Source: Mesorhizobium loti (GTDB taxonomy: Bacteria > Pseudomonadota > Alphaproteobacteria > Rhizobiales > Rhizobiaceae). Taken from it: 64,000 bases of DNA. The stretch is taken from the NCBI GenBank assembly GCA_014189435.1, contig CP050295.1:434001-498000 (forward strand), read 5' to 3'. The notes below the pieces were generated by a model. That model saw nothing but the letters and a program-made list of their open reading frames with translations. It had not been told where the DNA came from and searched no databases. Shown one piece after another: positions 29,695 to 38,547 of the stretch. Both the position numbers and the translations under genes were made by a program. How positions within the stretch are numbered: the stretch's first letter is position 1; every line of letters starts with the position of its first letter.

Positions 29695-29708
29695 TTGATG
29701 CAAGTCAT
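29695..29708. promoter_or_regulatory. Candidate FNR/FixK box (anaerobox) upstream of fixG
   Basis: The sequence TTGATGCAAGTCAT matches TTGAT-N4-ATCAA at 8 of 10 positions. It is centred about 113 nt upstream of the fixG start, between fixP and fixG. Confidence 0.5.
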
Positions 29709-29733
29709 TCGCCGGACGCCGGAATGGTGTCGA

Positions 29734-29753
29734 GGCCCGGCGCAAGCCGGGCC
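29734..29753 (-). terminator. GC-rich hairpin after fixP
   Basis: An 8-bp perfect stem (GGCCCGGC / GCCGGGCC) with a GCAA loop lies about 40 nt beyond the fixP stop. No T-run follows, so it may end fixNOQP transcription weakly or act as an mRNA 3' stabiliser. Confidence 0.45.
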
Positions 29754-29793
29754 CCGTCGCTTGGCGGGGAGGGCCGAGAATAGGCTTCCGTTC

Positions 29794-30657
29794 CTATTCT
29801 CCGCCGCCAAGCGAATGGACATAGACTGCGAGTTCTTTGACCTTGGCCTCGCCGAGACGCCCGATCCAGGCCGGCATGACGCCGTGCTTCGGCGCGCGGA
29901 CCTGCGCAGCAATAGCCGTCTCGCCCGGTCCATAGAGCCAGATGGCGTCGGTCAGGTCGGGCGCGCCGAGTTCCCTGTTGCCCTTTGCTGTGTCGCCATG
30001 ACAGGCGACGCAATTTTCCGCGAAAACCTTGGCGCCGGGCTCGATCAGACTTGCGTCCCGGACCAGGCCGGACAGGCTGGCAACGTAAGCGCTGACCTGT
30101 GCGATCTCGTCCGCCGTGATGATGTCGCCAAAAGCCGGCATTTCCGACAGGCGCGTATCCGGGTCTGACGCGAAGCGGATGCCGTGGGTGATCGTCTGCT
30201 GGATCTGCTCAGCGCTGCCGCCCCACAGCCAATCGTCGTCGTTGAGGTTTGGAAAACCCTTGGAGCCTTGCGCGCCGGAGCCATGGCACTGCACGCAATT
30301 GACCCTGAATGCCGCACCGCCGGCAGCGACGGCGAACTCGCGCAATGCGTCGTCGGCAGCAATCTCCGAGGCGGTTTTCGATTCCACCGCTGCGACATAT
30401 TTGGCCTTGGCGGCTTCGGCGGCCGCCAGTTCATTCTTGACGTGGTTGCGGCTCGAATAGCCGAGCACACCTCTGGTCGCGGAAGTAAGCATTGGCCATG
30501 CCGGATAGGCGATGGTGTAGCCGATCGCCCAGACAATGGTGATGTAAAACGTCGTGACCCACCAGCGCGGAAGTGGGTTGTTGAGCTCCCGGATGCCATC
30601 CCACTCATGGCCGGTCGTTGAGATGCCCGAGACCTCGTCGATGTGCTCGCTGCTCAT
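29794..30657 (-). CDS. fixP: Cytochrome cbb3 oxidase diheme subunit FixP/CcoP
   Basis: A 287-aa membrane-anchored c-type cytochrome. An N-terminal segment with one or two hydrophobic helices ('WWVTTFYITIVWAIGYTIAY', near 32-51) is followed by two cytochrome c domains with heme sites 'CVQCH' and 'CVACH'. ATG 30657 (MSSEH) is preferred over the upstream TTG. It begins 2 nt after the fixQ stop. It carries electrons to FixO/FixN. Confidence 0.96.
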   Translation of the reverse strand: MSSEHIDEVSGISTTGHEWDGIRELNNPLPRWWVTTFYITIVWAIGYTIAYPAWPMLTSATRGVLGYSSRNHVKNELAAAEAAKAKYVAAVESKTASEIAADDALREFAVAAGGAAFRVNCVQCHGSGAQGSKGFPNLNDDDWLWGGSAEQIQQTITHGIRFASDPDTRLSEMPAFGDIITADEIAQVSAYVASLSGLVRDASLIEPGAKVFAENCVACHGDTAKGNRELGAPDLTDAIWLYGPGETAIAAQVRAPKHGVMPAWIGRLGEAKVKELAVYVHSLGGGE

Positions 30658-30659
30658 GA

Positions 30660-30809
30660 TCAATCGTCCTTGAGAGGAATTCGAGCGGCTTCGTCAGCTT
30701 GCCTGCGGCCGCCGGGGCGAAGCGCGAAGGCAACGCATCCGACGAAGAAGAGCGCCATGGCAAGCAGGCCCCAGCTGTCGGCGAATTCCCGCATCAAATT
30801 GTAGTCCAC
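30660..30809 (-). CDS. fixQ: Cytochrome cbb3 oxidase small subunit FixQ/CcoQ
   Basis: A 49-aa single-helix subunit ('SWGLLAMALFFVGCVAFAL', then 'RPGGRRQADEAARIPLKDD'), matching the usual FixQ pattern that begins DYNLMREFADSWG. The start is a GTG at 30809 with GAGGAG 7 nt upstream; a GTG at 30815 is too close to that ribosome site. It fills the gap between fixO and fixP. Confidence 0.93.
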   Translation of the reverse strand: MDYNLMREFADSWGLLAMALFFVGCVAFALRPGGRRQADEAARIPLKDD

Positions 30810-30820
30810 GATCACACTCC

Positions 30821-31552
30821 TCAGCGGTAGCCGGCGGCTTCGTCGTAGGTCTTGAAATCGACCAATGTGCCAAGCATCTGGAGGTAAGCGACCAAGGCAT
30901 CCATTTCGGTAACCTGCTGCGGATTGCCGTCGAAGTCGCCGAGCTTGGCCTTGGGGTAGCGCGCTTCAACGCCGGACGTATCGATGTTGGGATCCGCCTG
31001 CGCCATCAGATCGACATTGGCGTTTGCGATCATGTCATCGGAGTAAGGGACGCCGACACGCCTGTTTGCGATAAGATGCGTCGAGAAGTCTTTCACCTCG
31101 ATCGGCGTATTCTTCAGGAACTCGTAGCTCGGCATGATCGATTCCGGCACCACCGAGCGCGGATCGGCAAGATGCTGTACGTGCCATTCGTTCGAGTAGC
31201 GGTCGCCAACCCGGGCGAGGTCCGGTCCGGTGCGCTTCGATCCCCACTGGAAAGGGTGATCGTACATCGACTCGGCCGCCAGGCTGTAGTGCCCATAGCG
31301 CTCGACCTCGTCGCGGAACGGTCTGATCATCTGGCTGTGGCAGAGGTAGCAGCCCTCGCGCACATAGATATTTCGTCCAGCAAGTTCGAGCGGCGAATAG
31401 GGCCGCATGCCTTCGACCTTCTCGATCGTATTGTCGAGATAGAAGAGCGGCGCGATCTCGACGATGCCGCCGACCGTCACCACCAGAAGGGAGCCAACGA
31501 GAAGAAGCGTGGCGTTCTTCTCGATGATGGCGTGTTTGTCCATCAAGCCCAT
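30821..31552 (-). CDS. fixO: Cytochrome cbb3 oxidase monoheme subunit FixO/CcoO
   Basis: A 243-aa membrane-anchored cytochrome c with an N-terminal helix ('[21 protein letters not shown]') and a single heme site 'CYLCHSQM'. The strongly conserved stretch '[19 protein letters not shown]' follows. ATG 31552 (MGLMDKH) overlaps the fixN stop by 10 nt; ATG 31543 is an alternative. It is the second gene of fixNOQP. Confidence 0.96.
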   Translation of the reverse strand: MGLMDKHAIIEKNATLLLVGSLLVVTVGGIVEIAPLFYLDNTIEKVEGMRPYSPLELAGRNIYVREGCYLCHSQMIRPFRDEVERYGHYSLAAESMYDHPFQWGSKRTGPDLARVGDRYSNEWHVQHLADPRSVVPESIMPSYEFLKNTPIEVKDFSTHLIANRRVGVPYSDDMIANANVDLMAQADPNIDTSGVEARYPKAKLGDFDGNPQQVTEMDALVAYLQMLGTLVDFKTYDEAAGYR

Positions 31553-33174
31553 TTTCTGGCTCCTGATCGCGCACGCTGGAGGGCGGGGATGGAGCCCGGC
31601 ATCGGATCCTCCTCGCGTTGGTAGCCAAAGATGGTCATGGCGATGTTCCAGGCCATGATAAGGGCGCCGGACAGATACATCGCGCCGCCGATGGCACGCA
31701 TGATGTAGTAGGGATGCATGGCGGCGACGGTTTCGGCGAAGGAGTAGATCAGGAAGCCCTGCTCGTCGTATTCCCGCCACATCAGGCCTTGCATGACGCC
31801 GGAGACCCACATCACCGCCGCGTAAATGACGATTCCGAGCGTCGCCAGCCAGAAGTGCCAGTTGACCAGCCGCAGTGAATAGAGCCGCTCGCGATTCCAC
31901 AGCTTCGGCACCATGAAATAGATCGCGCCGAACGAGATCATGCCAACCCAGCCAAGCGCGCCGGAGTGGACGTGCCCGATCGTCCAGTCGGTATAGTGCG
32001 ACAGCGAGTTGACCGTCTTGATCGCCATCATCGGGCCTTCGAAGGTCGACATGCCATAGAAGGCGATGGCCATCACCATCATGCGGATGATCGGATCCGT
32101 GCGCAGCTTGTCCCAGGCGCCGGACAGCGTCATCAGGCCGTTGATCATGCCGCCCCAGGAGGGCATCCAGAGCATGATCGAAAACACCATGCCAAGCGTC
32201 TGCGCCCAGTCGGGCAGAGCGGTGTAGTGCAGGTGATGCGGACCAGCCCAGATATAGAGGAAGATCAGCGCCCAGAAATGGACGATCGACAGGCGGTAGG
32301 AATAGACCGGTCGGTTCGCCTGCTTGGGCACGAAATAATACATCATGCCGAGAAAGCCGGCGGTCAGGAAGAAGCCGACGGCATTGTGGCCGTACCACCA
32401 CTGCGTCAGGGCGTCCTGTACGCCGGAGAAGGCGGAATAGCTTTTTGAGCCAAAGAACGAGACGGGCATCGACAGATTGTTGATCACATGCAGCATCGCG
32501 ATGGTCACGATGAATGACAGATAGAACCAGTTGGCGACGTAGATATGCGGTTCCTTGCGCTTCAGGATCGTGCCGAGGAACAGGATGAGATAGGCGACCC
32601 AGACGATGGTCAGCCACAGGTCCACATACCATTCGGGTTCGGCATACTCGCGGCTCTCGGTGATTCCGAGCAGGTAGCCTGTCGCAGCCATGACGATGAA
32701 AAGCTGATAGCCCCAGAACACGAACCAGGCGAGATCGCCGCCAAACAGCCGGGCGCGGCAGGTGCGCTGCACGACATACAGGGATGTGCAAAGCAGTGCA
32801 TTGCCCCCGAAAGCAAAAACGACGCCCGACGTATGCAGCGGCCGCAAGCGACCGAAATTGAACCAGGGCTCGATGTTGAGATCCGGATAGGCGAGCTGCA
32901 GCGCGATGACCACACCAACCAGCATGCCTACGACCCCCCACATCACCGTTGCGACGGCCCCGTAGCGTATCGGCCCATCCATGTAAGCGGCGGGGTGGAT
33001 CGGAACTGCTGGCGTGAACTCAGTGTTGCGCAACAGGATCGCAGTGAAGCCAGCCACGGCGAAGAACAAAACCCACATATGCTGGCGAAAAGGTTCATCT
33101 ACGCCGAAGCCGGCAGCCACCAGGGCCGCAAAAGCAAACAGGCTTAGAAGGACGATCTCTGTGCCGAATTTCAT
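31543..33174 (-). CDS. fixN: Cytochrome cbb3 oxidase catalytic subunit FixN/CcoN
   Basis: A 543-aa heme-copper oxidase subunit I of the high-affinity cbb3 type, with about 12 membrane helices. Conserved parts include '[18 protein letters not shown]' (the His/Tyr active-site helix), '[18 protein letters not shown]' (copper-ligand His pair) and '[17 protein letters not shown]' (heme ligands). ATG 33174 gives the standard length; an upstream GTG/ATG extension to 33249 has no support. It enables respiration at nodule-level oxygen and begins the fixNOQP operon. Confidence 0.97.
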   Translation of the reverse strand: MKFGTEIVLLSLFAFAALVAAGFGVDEPFRQHMWVLFFAVAGFTAILLRNTEFTPAVPIHPAAYMDGPIRYGAVATVMWGVVGMLVGVVIALQLAYPDLNIEPWFNFGRLRPLHTSGVVFAFGGNALLCTSLYVVQRTCRARLFGGDLAWFVFWGYQLFIVMAATGYLLGITESREYAEPEWYVDLWLTIVWVAYLILFLGTILKRKEPHIYVANWFYLSFIVTIAMLHVINNLSMPVSFFGSKSYSAFSGVQDALTQWWYGHNAVGFFLTAGFLGMMYYFVPKQANRPVYSYRLSIVHFWALIFLYIWAGPHHLHYTALPDWAQTLGMVFSIMLWMPSWGGMINGLMTLSGAWDKLRTDPIIRMMVMAIAFYGMSTFEGPMMAIKTVNSLSHYTDWTIGHVHSGALGWVGMISFGAIYFMVPKLWNRERLYSLRLVNWHFWLATLGIVIYAAVMWVSGVMQGLMWREYDEQGFLIYSFAETVAAMHPYYIMRAIGGAMYLSGALIMAWNIAMTIFGYQREEDPMPGSIPALQRARSGARKWA

Positions 33175-33248
33175 CGCAAGTACCGATCTCCAATTCCGGC
33201 GGACCCAAATCCGCAGTGCATTAATTGCGCAGCCGCCGCCTGCTCGCA

Positions 33249-33262
33249 CTGATCCATGTCAG
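33249..33262. promoter_or_regulatory. Weak candidate FNR/FixK box upstream of fixN
   Basis: The sequence CTGATCCATGTCAG keeps the TGA-N6-TCA core of an FNR/FixK site with changed outer bases. Its centre is about 81 nt upstream of the fixN ATG. Confidence 0.35.
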
Positions 33263-33352
33263 ATCGCACGATTTTGCTTCGGGCAGCATCGAGTTCGGTG
33301 CGATCAGAAGGTGGCGATTGAACGAGGAAACGCAGCACGGGCCGCCCCGCTC

Positions 33353-33845
33353 ATGGACAAGTCCGGCGTCCGCGGGCCGGCCGGCGTGGAGGCGATTCCG
33401 TGTGATGTGATGAAGCGCGCGCACAGGGAAAACTGCAGCTCTGCAATGCTTAGTAAAATATCGCTGATGCGCTGCCGAGCGTCGATCGCCTGAAGTGCCT
33501 CGGCACGGCCAACGCAATCCTCCCATTGTTGCGCAAGCGTTCATCAATATGAAGAAACGATCGCCTTTCCCGCCTACGAGGCCGCTGTCGTTGGCGGCGA
33601 CGCCAGCCTCGCTTCTACCCGGCGGTTGCGCGCCGAACACGTCGAAGACGAGTGCTTTGCTGGTGAGGTGACTGAATTCTGCTAGCGATCGGCCATGGCG
33701 AGACGGTGGAGAATGCGGACGCCGTCGGTTTCATTCTGCGCGGCTTCTTCGAAGGCTTGCGGCGACACACATCGCTTTCGAACGCGAACAAATCCTGCTG
33801 CGGGTCGGAGTAGGCGACGGCCCCGCGCGCTTAGGTCTCATCTAA
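33353..33845 (+). pseudogene. Hemerythrin (HHE)-domain protein remnant
   Basis: Frame-shifted pieces on the plus strand match an HHE four-helix protein. They are 'DVMKRAHRENC' near 33408, 'YEETIAFPAYEAAV' near 33550, 'RAEHVEDECFAGEVTEF' near 33637, and 'ADAVGFILRGFFEGLRRHT' then 'SFEREQILLRVG' before a stop at 33845. His/Glu ligand motifs (HRE, YEE, EHVEDE) are readable, but the frame is interrupted at least twice. It lies between fixN and fnrN, divergent from fixN. Proteins of this type sense or buffer oxygen, NO or iron. Confidence 0.6.
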
Positions 33846-34588
33846 AGGGCGGTTGCGCCTCGGCCGCCGCAGCGCTGCTCCAGCCGGCTGACGCTGTCCA
33901 CCGTGACACGGCGATTGTTCTCGATCCGGATCACGCCGTCCATTCTCAGTCTGGTCAGCTGGCGGCTCACAGTCTCGTTTGTAAGTCCAAGGAAATCAGA
34001 GATCTCGGCACGCGTCAGCGGCAGATCGAAGCACGCCGACCTGGCCGCCGGGCCAACACTGGAATCGATATTCCGGGCGATCATGAGGAGAAAGCTGGCC
34101 ACCTTCTCCGGTGCGGTCTTGCGCCCCAGAGTCACCATCCATTCGCGTGCCTCGTCGAGTTCGTTCAGCGTCTGCTTGAGCAAGCGATGCTCAAGTTCCG
34201 GTGATTCCTTCATCATCCGTTCGATGGCCGCCCTCGGAAACGAGCACAGCGAGACAACGGTTGCCGCTTCCGCATTGATCGCGCTTTTCACCTTGAAGGG
34301 CCGTCCCAGAAAATCCGGTGCGAATTGGAGGCCGACGATTTGCTGGCGGCCGTCCGAAAGGCTCTTCGTCAGCTTCACCACGCCTGAAAGCACGTTTGAA
34401 TAGCTGTCGACGGCCTCGGCGTCGCCGATCAGTTCGACCCCCGGCTCGATCTTGTGCCGCGACGAAGTCTTGGCGAGCCGCGCCAAATCGTCTGGATCGA
34501 GCGCACCGCAGACGCCGCGGTGCCGTACCTCGCAAGGTAGGCAAAGAACGGGAATGCCGGAACTATGAATATCTTGCCGTACTGTCAT
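33842..34588 (-). CDS. fnrN: FNR-type oxygen-responsive regulator (FnrN-like)
   Basis: A 248-aa Crp/Fnr regulator with the cysteine pattern of a 4Fe-4S FNR: Cys16-X2-Cys19-X7-Cys27 plus Cys115. A cNMP-like beta-roll follows, and the DNA-binding helix-turn-helix lies at about 191-215 ('LTRAEISDFLGLTNETVSRQ'). The E-x2-S-R recognition pattern (ETVSR) fits TTGAT-N4-ATCAA boxes. The cysteines separate FnrN from FixK proteins, which lack them. It lies between fixNOQP and hemN and probably activates both, as well as fixGHIS, at low oxygen. Confidence 0.9.
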   Translation of the reverse strand: MTVRQDIHSSGIPVLCLPCEVRHRGVCGALDPDDLARLAKTSSRHKIEPGVELIGDAEAVDSYSNVLSGVVKLTKSLSDGRQQIVGLQFAPDFLGRPFKVKSAINAEAATVVSLCSFPRAAIERMMKESPELEHRLLKQTLNELDEAREWMVTLGRKTAPEKVASFLLMIARNIDSSVGPAARSACFDLPLTRAEISDFLGLTNETVSRQLTRLRMDGVIRIENNRRVTVDSVSRLEQRCGGRGATAL

Positions 34589-34672
34589 TCCATCGCTCTA
34601 CCGATCCCAAGTGCCGGCAGGGTAGCAATCGACGGTAGAAAAATCGTTGCGGCAGTTTGTCCGTGCTGGAGG

Positions 34673-34686
34673 TTGACCGAAATCAG
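34673..34686. promoter_or_regulatory. Candidate FNR/FixK box upstream of hemN
   Basis: The sequence TTGACCGAAATCAG matches TTGAT-N4-ATCAA at 8 of 10 positions. It lies about 66 nt upstream of the hemN ATG. Confidence 0.6.
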
Positions 34687-34745
34687 GGCTTTGGCTCTTC
34701 GACGCGTCCAGAGTTCCGGCGACTCAAAACACGGTGGACCACGAC

Positions 34746-36095
34746 ATGCGACCGGAATTAACTGCCAGACTTGGCGAGAACGTCCCCCGCTACACCAGTT
34801 ACCCGACCGCGCCGCATTTCCATCCGGGCGTCGATGCGGCGGTCCAGAAAGGCTGGTTGGAGGCCCTCGAAGGCGGTGACGAGATATCGCTTTACCTGCA
34901 TATTCCCTATTGTGACAGACTCTGCTGGTTCTGTGCGTGCCATACCAAGCAGACGCGCCACTATGAGCCGGTGACCGCTTATCTGCGCTCGCTACGCGCG
35001 GAGATCGCGACGGTTGCCGCCCTTATCAGCGGCAAGGTCTTCGTCCGCGCAATCCACTTCGGCGGCGGCTCGCCGACAATGCTGAAGCCTGAGGATATGG
35101 TGGCTTTAGGCGCGTTCATGCGGGACAGCTTCGATTTTGTTCCAAATACGAAAATCAGCATCGAGATCGATCCGAACGATATGGATGAGGCACGCCTTGA
35201 TGCACTTGCCGAAATCGGCATGACGCGGGCGAGCCTCGGCGTGCAGGATTTCGATCCGAAAGTGCAAAAGGCGATCAACCGCGAACAAAGCTTTTTGCAG
35301 ACCAAGGCAGTCCTCGATGGAGTTCGTTCCCGCGGCGTCGAGTCCGTCAATCTGGATCTGCTCTACGGCCTGCCGCATCAAACCAGCGAGAGCCTGTGTT
35401 CTACCGTCGCGCAGGCGCTCACCCTGGAACCGGACAGGATGGCGCTGTTCGGCTACGCTCACGTGCCCTGGTTCAAGAAACATCAGACGATGATCGACGA
35501 GGCCTGGCTCCCCGGTCCCACGGAGCGGTTCGCGCAATCGCAACTCGCCGCGCGGGCGATTTTGGACAAGGGATATGAAGCAATAGGCCTCGACCATTTC
35601 GCTAAGCCGGGCGATGCGCTGGCGGTGGCGGCCTCCACAGGGGCCCTGCATCGCAACTTCCAAGGCTACACAGAGGATCGCTGCGAGACGCTGATCGGTG
35701 TCGGTCCTTCGTCCATCAGCCGGTTTCGCCAGGGCTACCTGCAGAACAATCCTTCGACCGCTGAGTACGGACGTATGGTCGCCAATGGCGGGCTGGCCGC
35801 CGTCCGCGGCATCGCCTTTTCCGACGACGATCGCGTCCGTGGCTGGATCATCGAGCGGCTGATGTGCGATTTCGCCTTCTCGGCGATCGACCTGGTGGAG
35901 AGCTTCGGGGAAGCCGGCCAAAAGCTCCTTTTTCAGGCAAGCTCAATCGCTCTTCGGGATCCTGCTCGACTGCTTGAACTCCAAGGCGACAGTTTCGTCG
36001 TGCTGGCGGAAAGCCGTCCCTTCGTGAGGAGCGTTGCGGCGAAGTTCGACAAATATCTTGAAAGTGGAACGGCCAGGCACTCGGTGGCAGTCTGA
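34746..36095 (+). CDS. hemN: Oxygen-independent coproporphyrinogen III oxidase HemN
   Basis: A 449-aa radical-SAM enzyme that makes protoporphyrinogen IX without oxygen. The iron-sulfur motif 'YCDRLCWFCAC' (Cys-X3-Cys-X2-Cys) is near residue 60, preceded by 'PRYTSYPTAPHFHPGV' and followed by 'IHFGGGSPTML'. ATG 34746 aligns with the usual N-terminus; a GTG 12 nt upstream is possible. It sits next to fnrN behind an FNR/FixK-type box, which fits heme supply for the cbb3 oxidase in microaerobic bacteroids. Confidence 0.95.
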   Translation: MRPELTARLGENVPRYTSYPTAPHFHPGVDAAVQKGWLEALEGGDEISLYLHIPYCDRLCWFCACHTKQTRHYEPVTAYLRSLRAEIATVAALISGKVFVRAIHFGGGSPTMLKPEDMVALGAFMRDSFDFVPNTKISIEIDPNDMDEARLDALAEIGMTRASLGVQDFDPKVQKAINREQSFLQTKAVLDGVRSRGVESVNLDLLYGLPHQTSESLCSTVAQALTLEPDRMALFGYAHVPWFKKHQTMIDEAWLPGPTERFAQSQLAARAILDKGYEAIGLDHFAKPGDALAVAASTGALHRNFQGYTEDRCETLIGVGPSSISRFRQGYLQNNPSTAEYGRMVANGGLAAVRGIAFSDDDRVRGWIIERLMCDFAFSAIDLVESFGEAGQKLLFQASSIALRDPARLLELQGDSFVVLAESRPFVRSVAAKFDKYLESGTARHSVAV

Positions 36096-36341
36096 GCACC
36101 ACAGAGGAACGGTCACGGTTTTCAATCGATCGTGAACCGATTGCGCTACGTTTTGACCATTCACCGGCTACCGTCGCATTGCGGACCAGATACGAAGGTC
36201 TTTGGCCATAAGCGTCCGGGCTGGCGCGAGGTCAAGGGCGATAGCAACTATATGTTCCGCCTCCAACAGGGTGAGAGGAACTTCTTGTCTCTAGGGGAGC
36301 TGGAGTTGTGGGCTAGCGCCGAATGGCCTGATCGCGCTGGT

Positions 36342-36364
36342 GGGTAGTGGGTCAGTTTGAAATT
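36342..36364 (+). repeat. Left terminal inverted repeat of the IS1-type transposon
   Basis: Starts GGGTAGTGGGTCAG and is the exact reverse complement of 39691-39713 over 23 bp. Confidence 0.92.
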
Positions 36365-36436
36365 TGCCGGGATGCAATATGCATTTCACATATCGGCTCG
36401 GCCTCCTATATGCTGACCTGAAGCATGGGAGGTTTC

Positions 36437-36622
36437 ATGTCATATGCCGTCGCGACATGCCCGGACGACGTTGAAAGGCTAAGAACGCTTCTCCACAGCC
36501 TGGGCGAAGAGGGAAGCCGGATCATCAACGTGATCTGGCAGCCAACGCGGGATATTTCGACGGAGAATGGACCATTAACAGAGCCGTCTGGCTACGTCAT
36601 CGTTTTGGAGTACCCACGCTGA
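36437..36622 (+). CDS. Small hypothetical passenger protein (61 aa)
   Basis: I do not recognise the family. It starts at ATG 36437 with GGGAGG about 4 nt upstream and contains 'ATCPDDVERLRTLLHSLGEE' and 'RIINVIWQPTRD'. This is a short alpha/beta pattern, perhaps a ligand- or protein-binding domain. Its stop shares a base with the next start (TGATG), so the two are coupled. Confidence 0.55.
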   Translation: MSYAVATCPDDVERLRTLLHSLGEEGSRIINVIWQPTRDISTENGPLTEPSGYVIVLEYPR

Positions 36623-36831
36623 TGCCAACCCCTAAGCGCCCGCGCGACGCAAACCAATTGGCAAAGTCGATTGTCTCGCTCGCCACGGGTGAGACAGAAG
36701 ATAAGAAGCCGCTCGCCAGCGCCCGCAAGGGTGGGCTCAAAGGCGGCGTGTCGCGCGCCAAAGCGCTTACGCCAGAGCAGCGAGCCGAGATAGCGCGGGT
36801 CGCCGCCGCCGCCCGCTGGAAGAAGGGCTAG
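36622..36831 (+). CDS. Small basic hypothetical protein (69 aa), Lys/Gly/Ala-rich
   Basis: A basic protein with 'RKGGLKGGVSRAKALTPEQR' and a C-terminal 'AEIARVAAAARWKK'. This motif is common in short proteins often annotated as histone H1-like or RNA-binding, and it may bind nucleic acid. It is coupled to the upstream small gene, and its stop overlaps the stop of the convergent gene by 4 nt. Confidence 0.55.
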   Translation: MPTPKRPRDANQLAKSIVSLATGETEDKKPLASARKGGLKGGVSRAKALTPEQRAEIARVAAAARWKKG

Positions 36832-37307
36832 GCGGCCTCCTCAAGGCCGTTGGCGATCTTCAACTCCTCAATGTCTTCAGAGAAGTCAAAGGGCACCTGA
36901 ATCGGCTCTTGGCCGGGATGGGCATCGTTGTAATGATCGACCTTCATCGCCAATGCGTAGCAGTCGCTGGCAATAGAGCGGCGTTCCTGTTGCACGCTCC
37001 TTTCAACATGCACAAACGGGGCATCATCGATGTCAGCCCACTTGAATAGAGGCACGCCATCCTTGCCGCGCTCTTTGACGGGAATGTTTGCCCGGTAGCG
37101 CCGGCCCTTGGCATCTATCCTGACCTCTTCCCGTAACACATCGGCGAGGTCTCGCGCAAAGCTGGTGTTGAGGTCGGCGGGCTGGGGAGCCCAAAGCCGA
37201 TTCTTGATCGCCCACGCCGCGACTTCCTTCAAGTCCACCGGGTCAGGGGAGACTTCGTCACGATAGCGCTGCCAAAGCGTGCGCATCTGTTCTTTGTAAC
37301 CAGCCAT
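36828..37307 (-). CDS. Hypothetical passenger protein, partner of the XRE-ImmA/IrrE gene
   Basis: A 159-aa soluble protein of unknown family. It starts 'MAGYKEQMRTLWQRYRDE' and contains 'ADLNTSFARDLADVLREEV' and 'ERRSIASDCYALAMKVDHYN'. It begins 12 nt after the stop of the XRE-ImmA/IrrE gene on the same strand, so the pair is probably one operon. A toxin or effector role paired with the ImmA/IrrE protein is possible but only inferred from position. Confidence 0.6.
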   Translation of the reverse strand: MAGYKEQMRTLWQRYRDEVSPDPVDLKEVAAWAIKNRLWAPQPADLNTSFARDLADVLREEVRIDAKGRRYRANIPVKERGKDGVPLFKWADIDDAPFVHVERSVQQERRSIASDCYALAMKVDHYNDAHPGQEPIQVPFDFSEDIEELKIANGLEEAA

Positions 37308-37319
37308 TATTTGGGGTTC

Positions 37320-38423
37320 CTATTTGTCCACGGGGATTGTGTCGCCCCAACCGTCCATCATCATCGCGCGGGCGAGTTGATCGCGAATGGTGACAAGGTG
37401 CCTGCGTAGCAAATCATATCGATTGAGCATTCGCTGCAGTTGGGCAACAACAAGGCCCGGGTGCGCGCCTACGCGCTTTGCAAATGCCATCACTTCGATT
37501 TCAGCGAAGAAGGGTTTTTTGCGAAGGAAGAATGATTGAAGCTTATCCGGGGGCACGCAAAATGCAGCCGCCTCTCTGTTTGCAATCGCCTCTTCCTCGT
37601 TCACTGAGGTCAGCATGTCGAGTTCAGAGTCGACGATTGCGGCGTCGCGACCATGGCCGTGCAGCACGTGTGCGCATTCGTGCATCAGGACAAACCAGAA
37701 ATTGTCGATCCTGTCGAAACGAAGGGACATGCCGATCACCGGAGAGCTGTCATCAAGCCAAAAGCAGACGCCATCGATTTTGCTCCCGGGTAGGCTCTCT
37801 ACGACTACAAAACGAACGCCAGCTTCATTCAAGAGACGTGGCACGTACCTCACGTCTGTTTCGTCGGCTCGCTTTTCGCGCATCGCCTCCACGGCACGCT
37901 CTAGCCCAACTTTACTGAACGGGACGACGGGCATCTCGGATGCAATTTGACGAACCCGAAAGAGCCACGCCAATTGCGATGGCGGCATGTCTACATCGTA
38001 GTCAGTCTTCTTCGCGGAATGGCGAATGCTCGGCACTGCCTCAATCGAATCAACGTTGAAGAAGCGACAGACTTGTTCCTCCACAGAACCCTTGCCGTGT
38101 TCAAGATCGATCCATCCGCGTTTGATCATTTCGCGAAGCGGGTATTTCGTGAGGACACGGGAACGGGCGGCAACATCGTCGGCCGGCGGTTCGGCGTTTC
38201 TCACATCCCATTCCGCCTGAACGCGCGCAAACGCCTCTGGGGCGCAGTCCAGAGCTGTTCCAAGCGCTCGCGCCATGTTGGCGCTGATCCCGCGCTTGTT
38301 GCTCAAAATCTGATTTACGGCAGCGGTGGTAGTGCCAAGCGCAAACGCCAAGTCAGTTTGTGTCCAGCCCTTTGCTGCCATAGTTGCCCTGACGAATTCA
38401 CCAGGTGTTTGGTAGTCGGTCAT
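37320..38423 (-). CDS. XRE helix-turn-helix fused to ImmA/IrrE-type metallopeptidase
   Basis: A 367-aa two-domain protein. The N-terminal Cro/C1 helix-turn-helix is at about 13-65 ('GWTQTDLAFALGTTTAAVN'), like HigA antitoxins. The C-terminal zinc peptidase domain has 'MHECAHVLHGH' (HExxH). ATG 38423 is preferred because GAGGCAGAGC precedes it. Proteins of this kind cleave or control repressors and often regulate mobile elements or toxin-antitoxin pairs. It is the first gene of the minus-strand cargo operon of the transposon. Confidence 0.88.
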   Translation of the reverse strand: MTDYQTPGEFVRATMAAKGWTQTDLAFALGTTTAAVNQILSNKRGISANMARALGTALDCAPEAFARVQAEWDVRNAEPPADDVAARSRVLTKYPLREMIKRGWIDLEHGKGSVEEQVCRFFNVDSIEAVPSIRHSAKKTDYDVDMPPSQLAWLFRVRQIASEMPVVPFSKVGLERAVEAMREKRADETDVRYVPRLLNEAGVRFVVVESLPGSKIDGVCFWLDDSSPVIGMSLRFDRIDNFWFVLMHECAHVLHGHGRDAAIVDSELDMLTSVNEEEAIANREAAAFCVPPDKLQSFFLRKKPFFAEIEVMAFAKRVGAHPGLVVAQLQRMLNRYDLLRRHLVTIRDQLARAMMMDGWGDTIPVDK

Positions 38424-38547
38424 GCTCTGCCTCATTCGATTTGGTCTAAATACAGGATGCCGGCGGAATCGTCAATATCGCGTTAACGCTTCCGTTAAAC
38501 TGACCTTTATGCTTGACTATACGGTGGGGAAAGCGTAGTGTCGGCTC

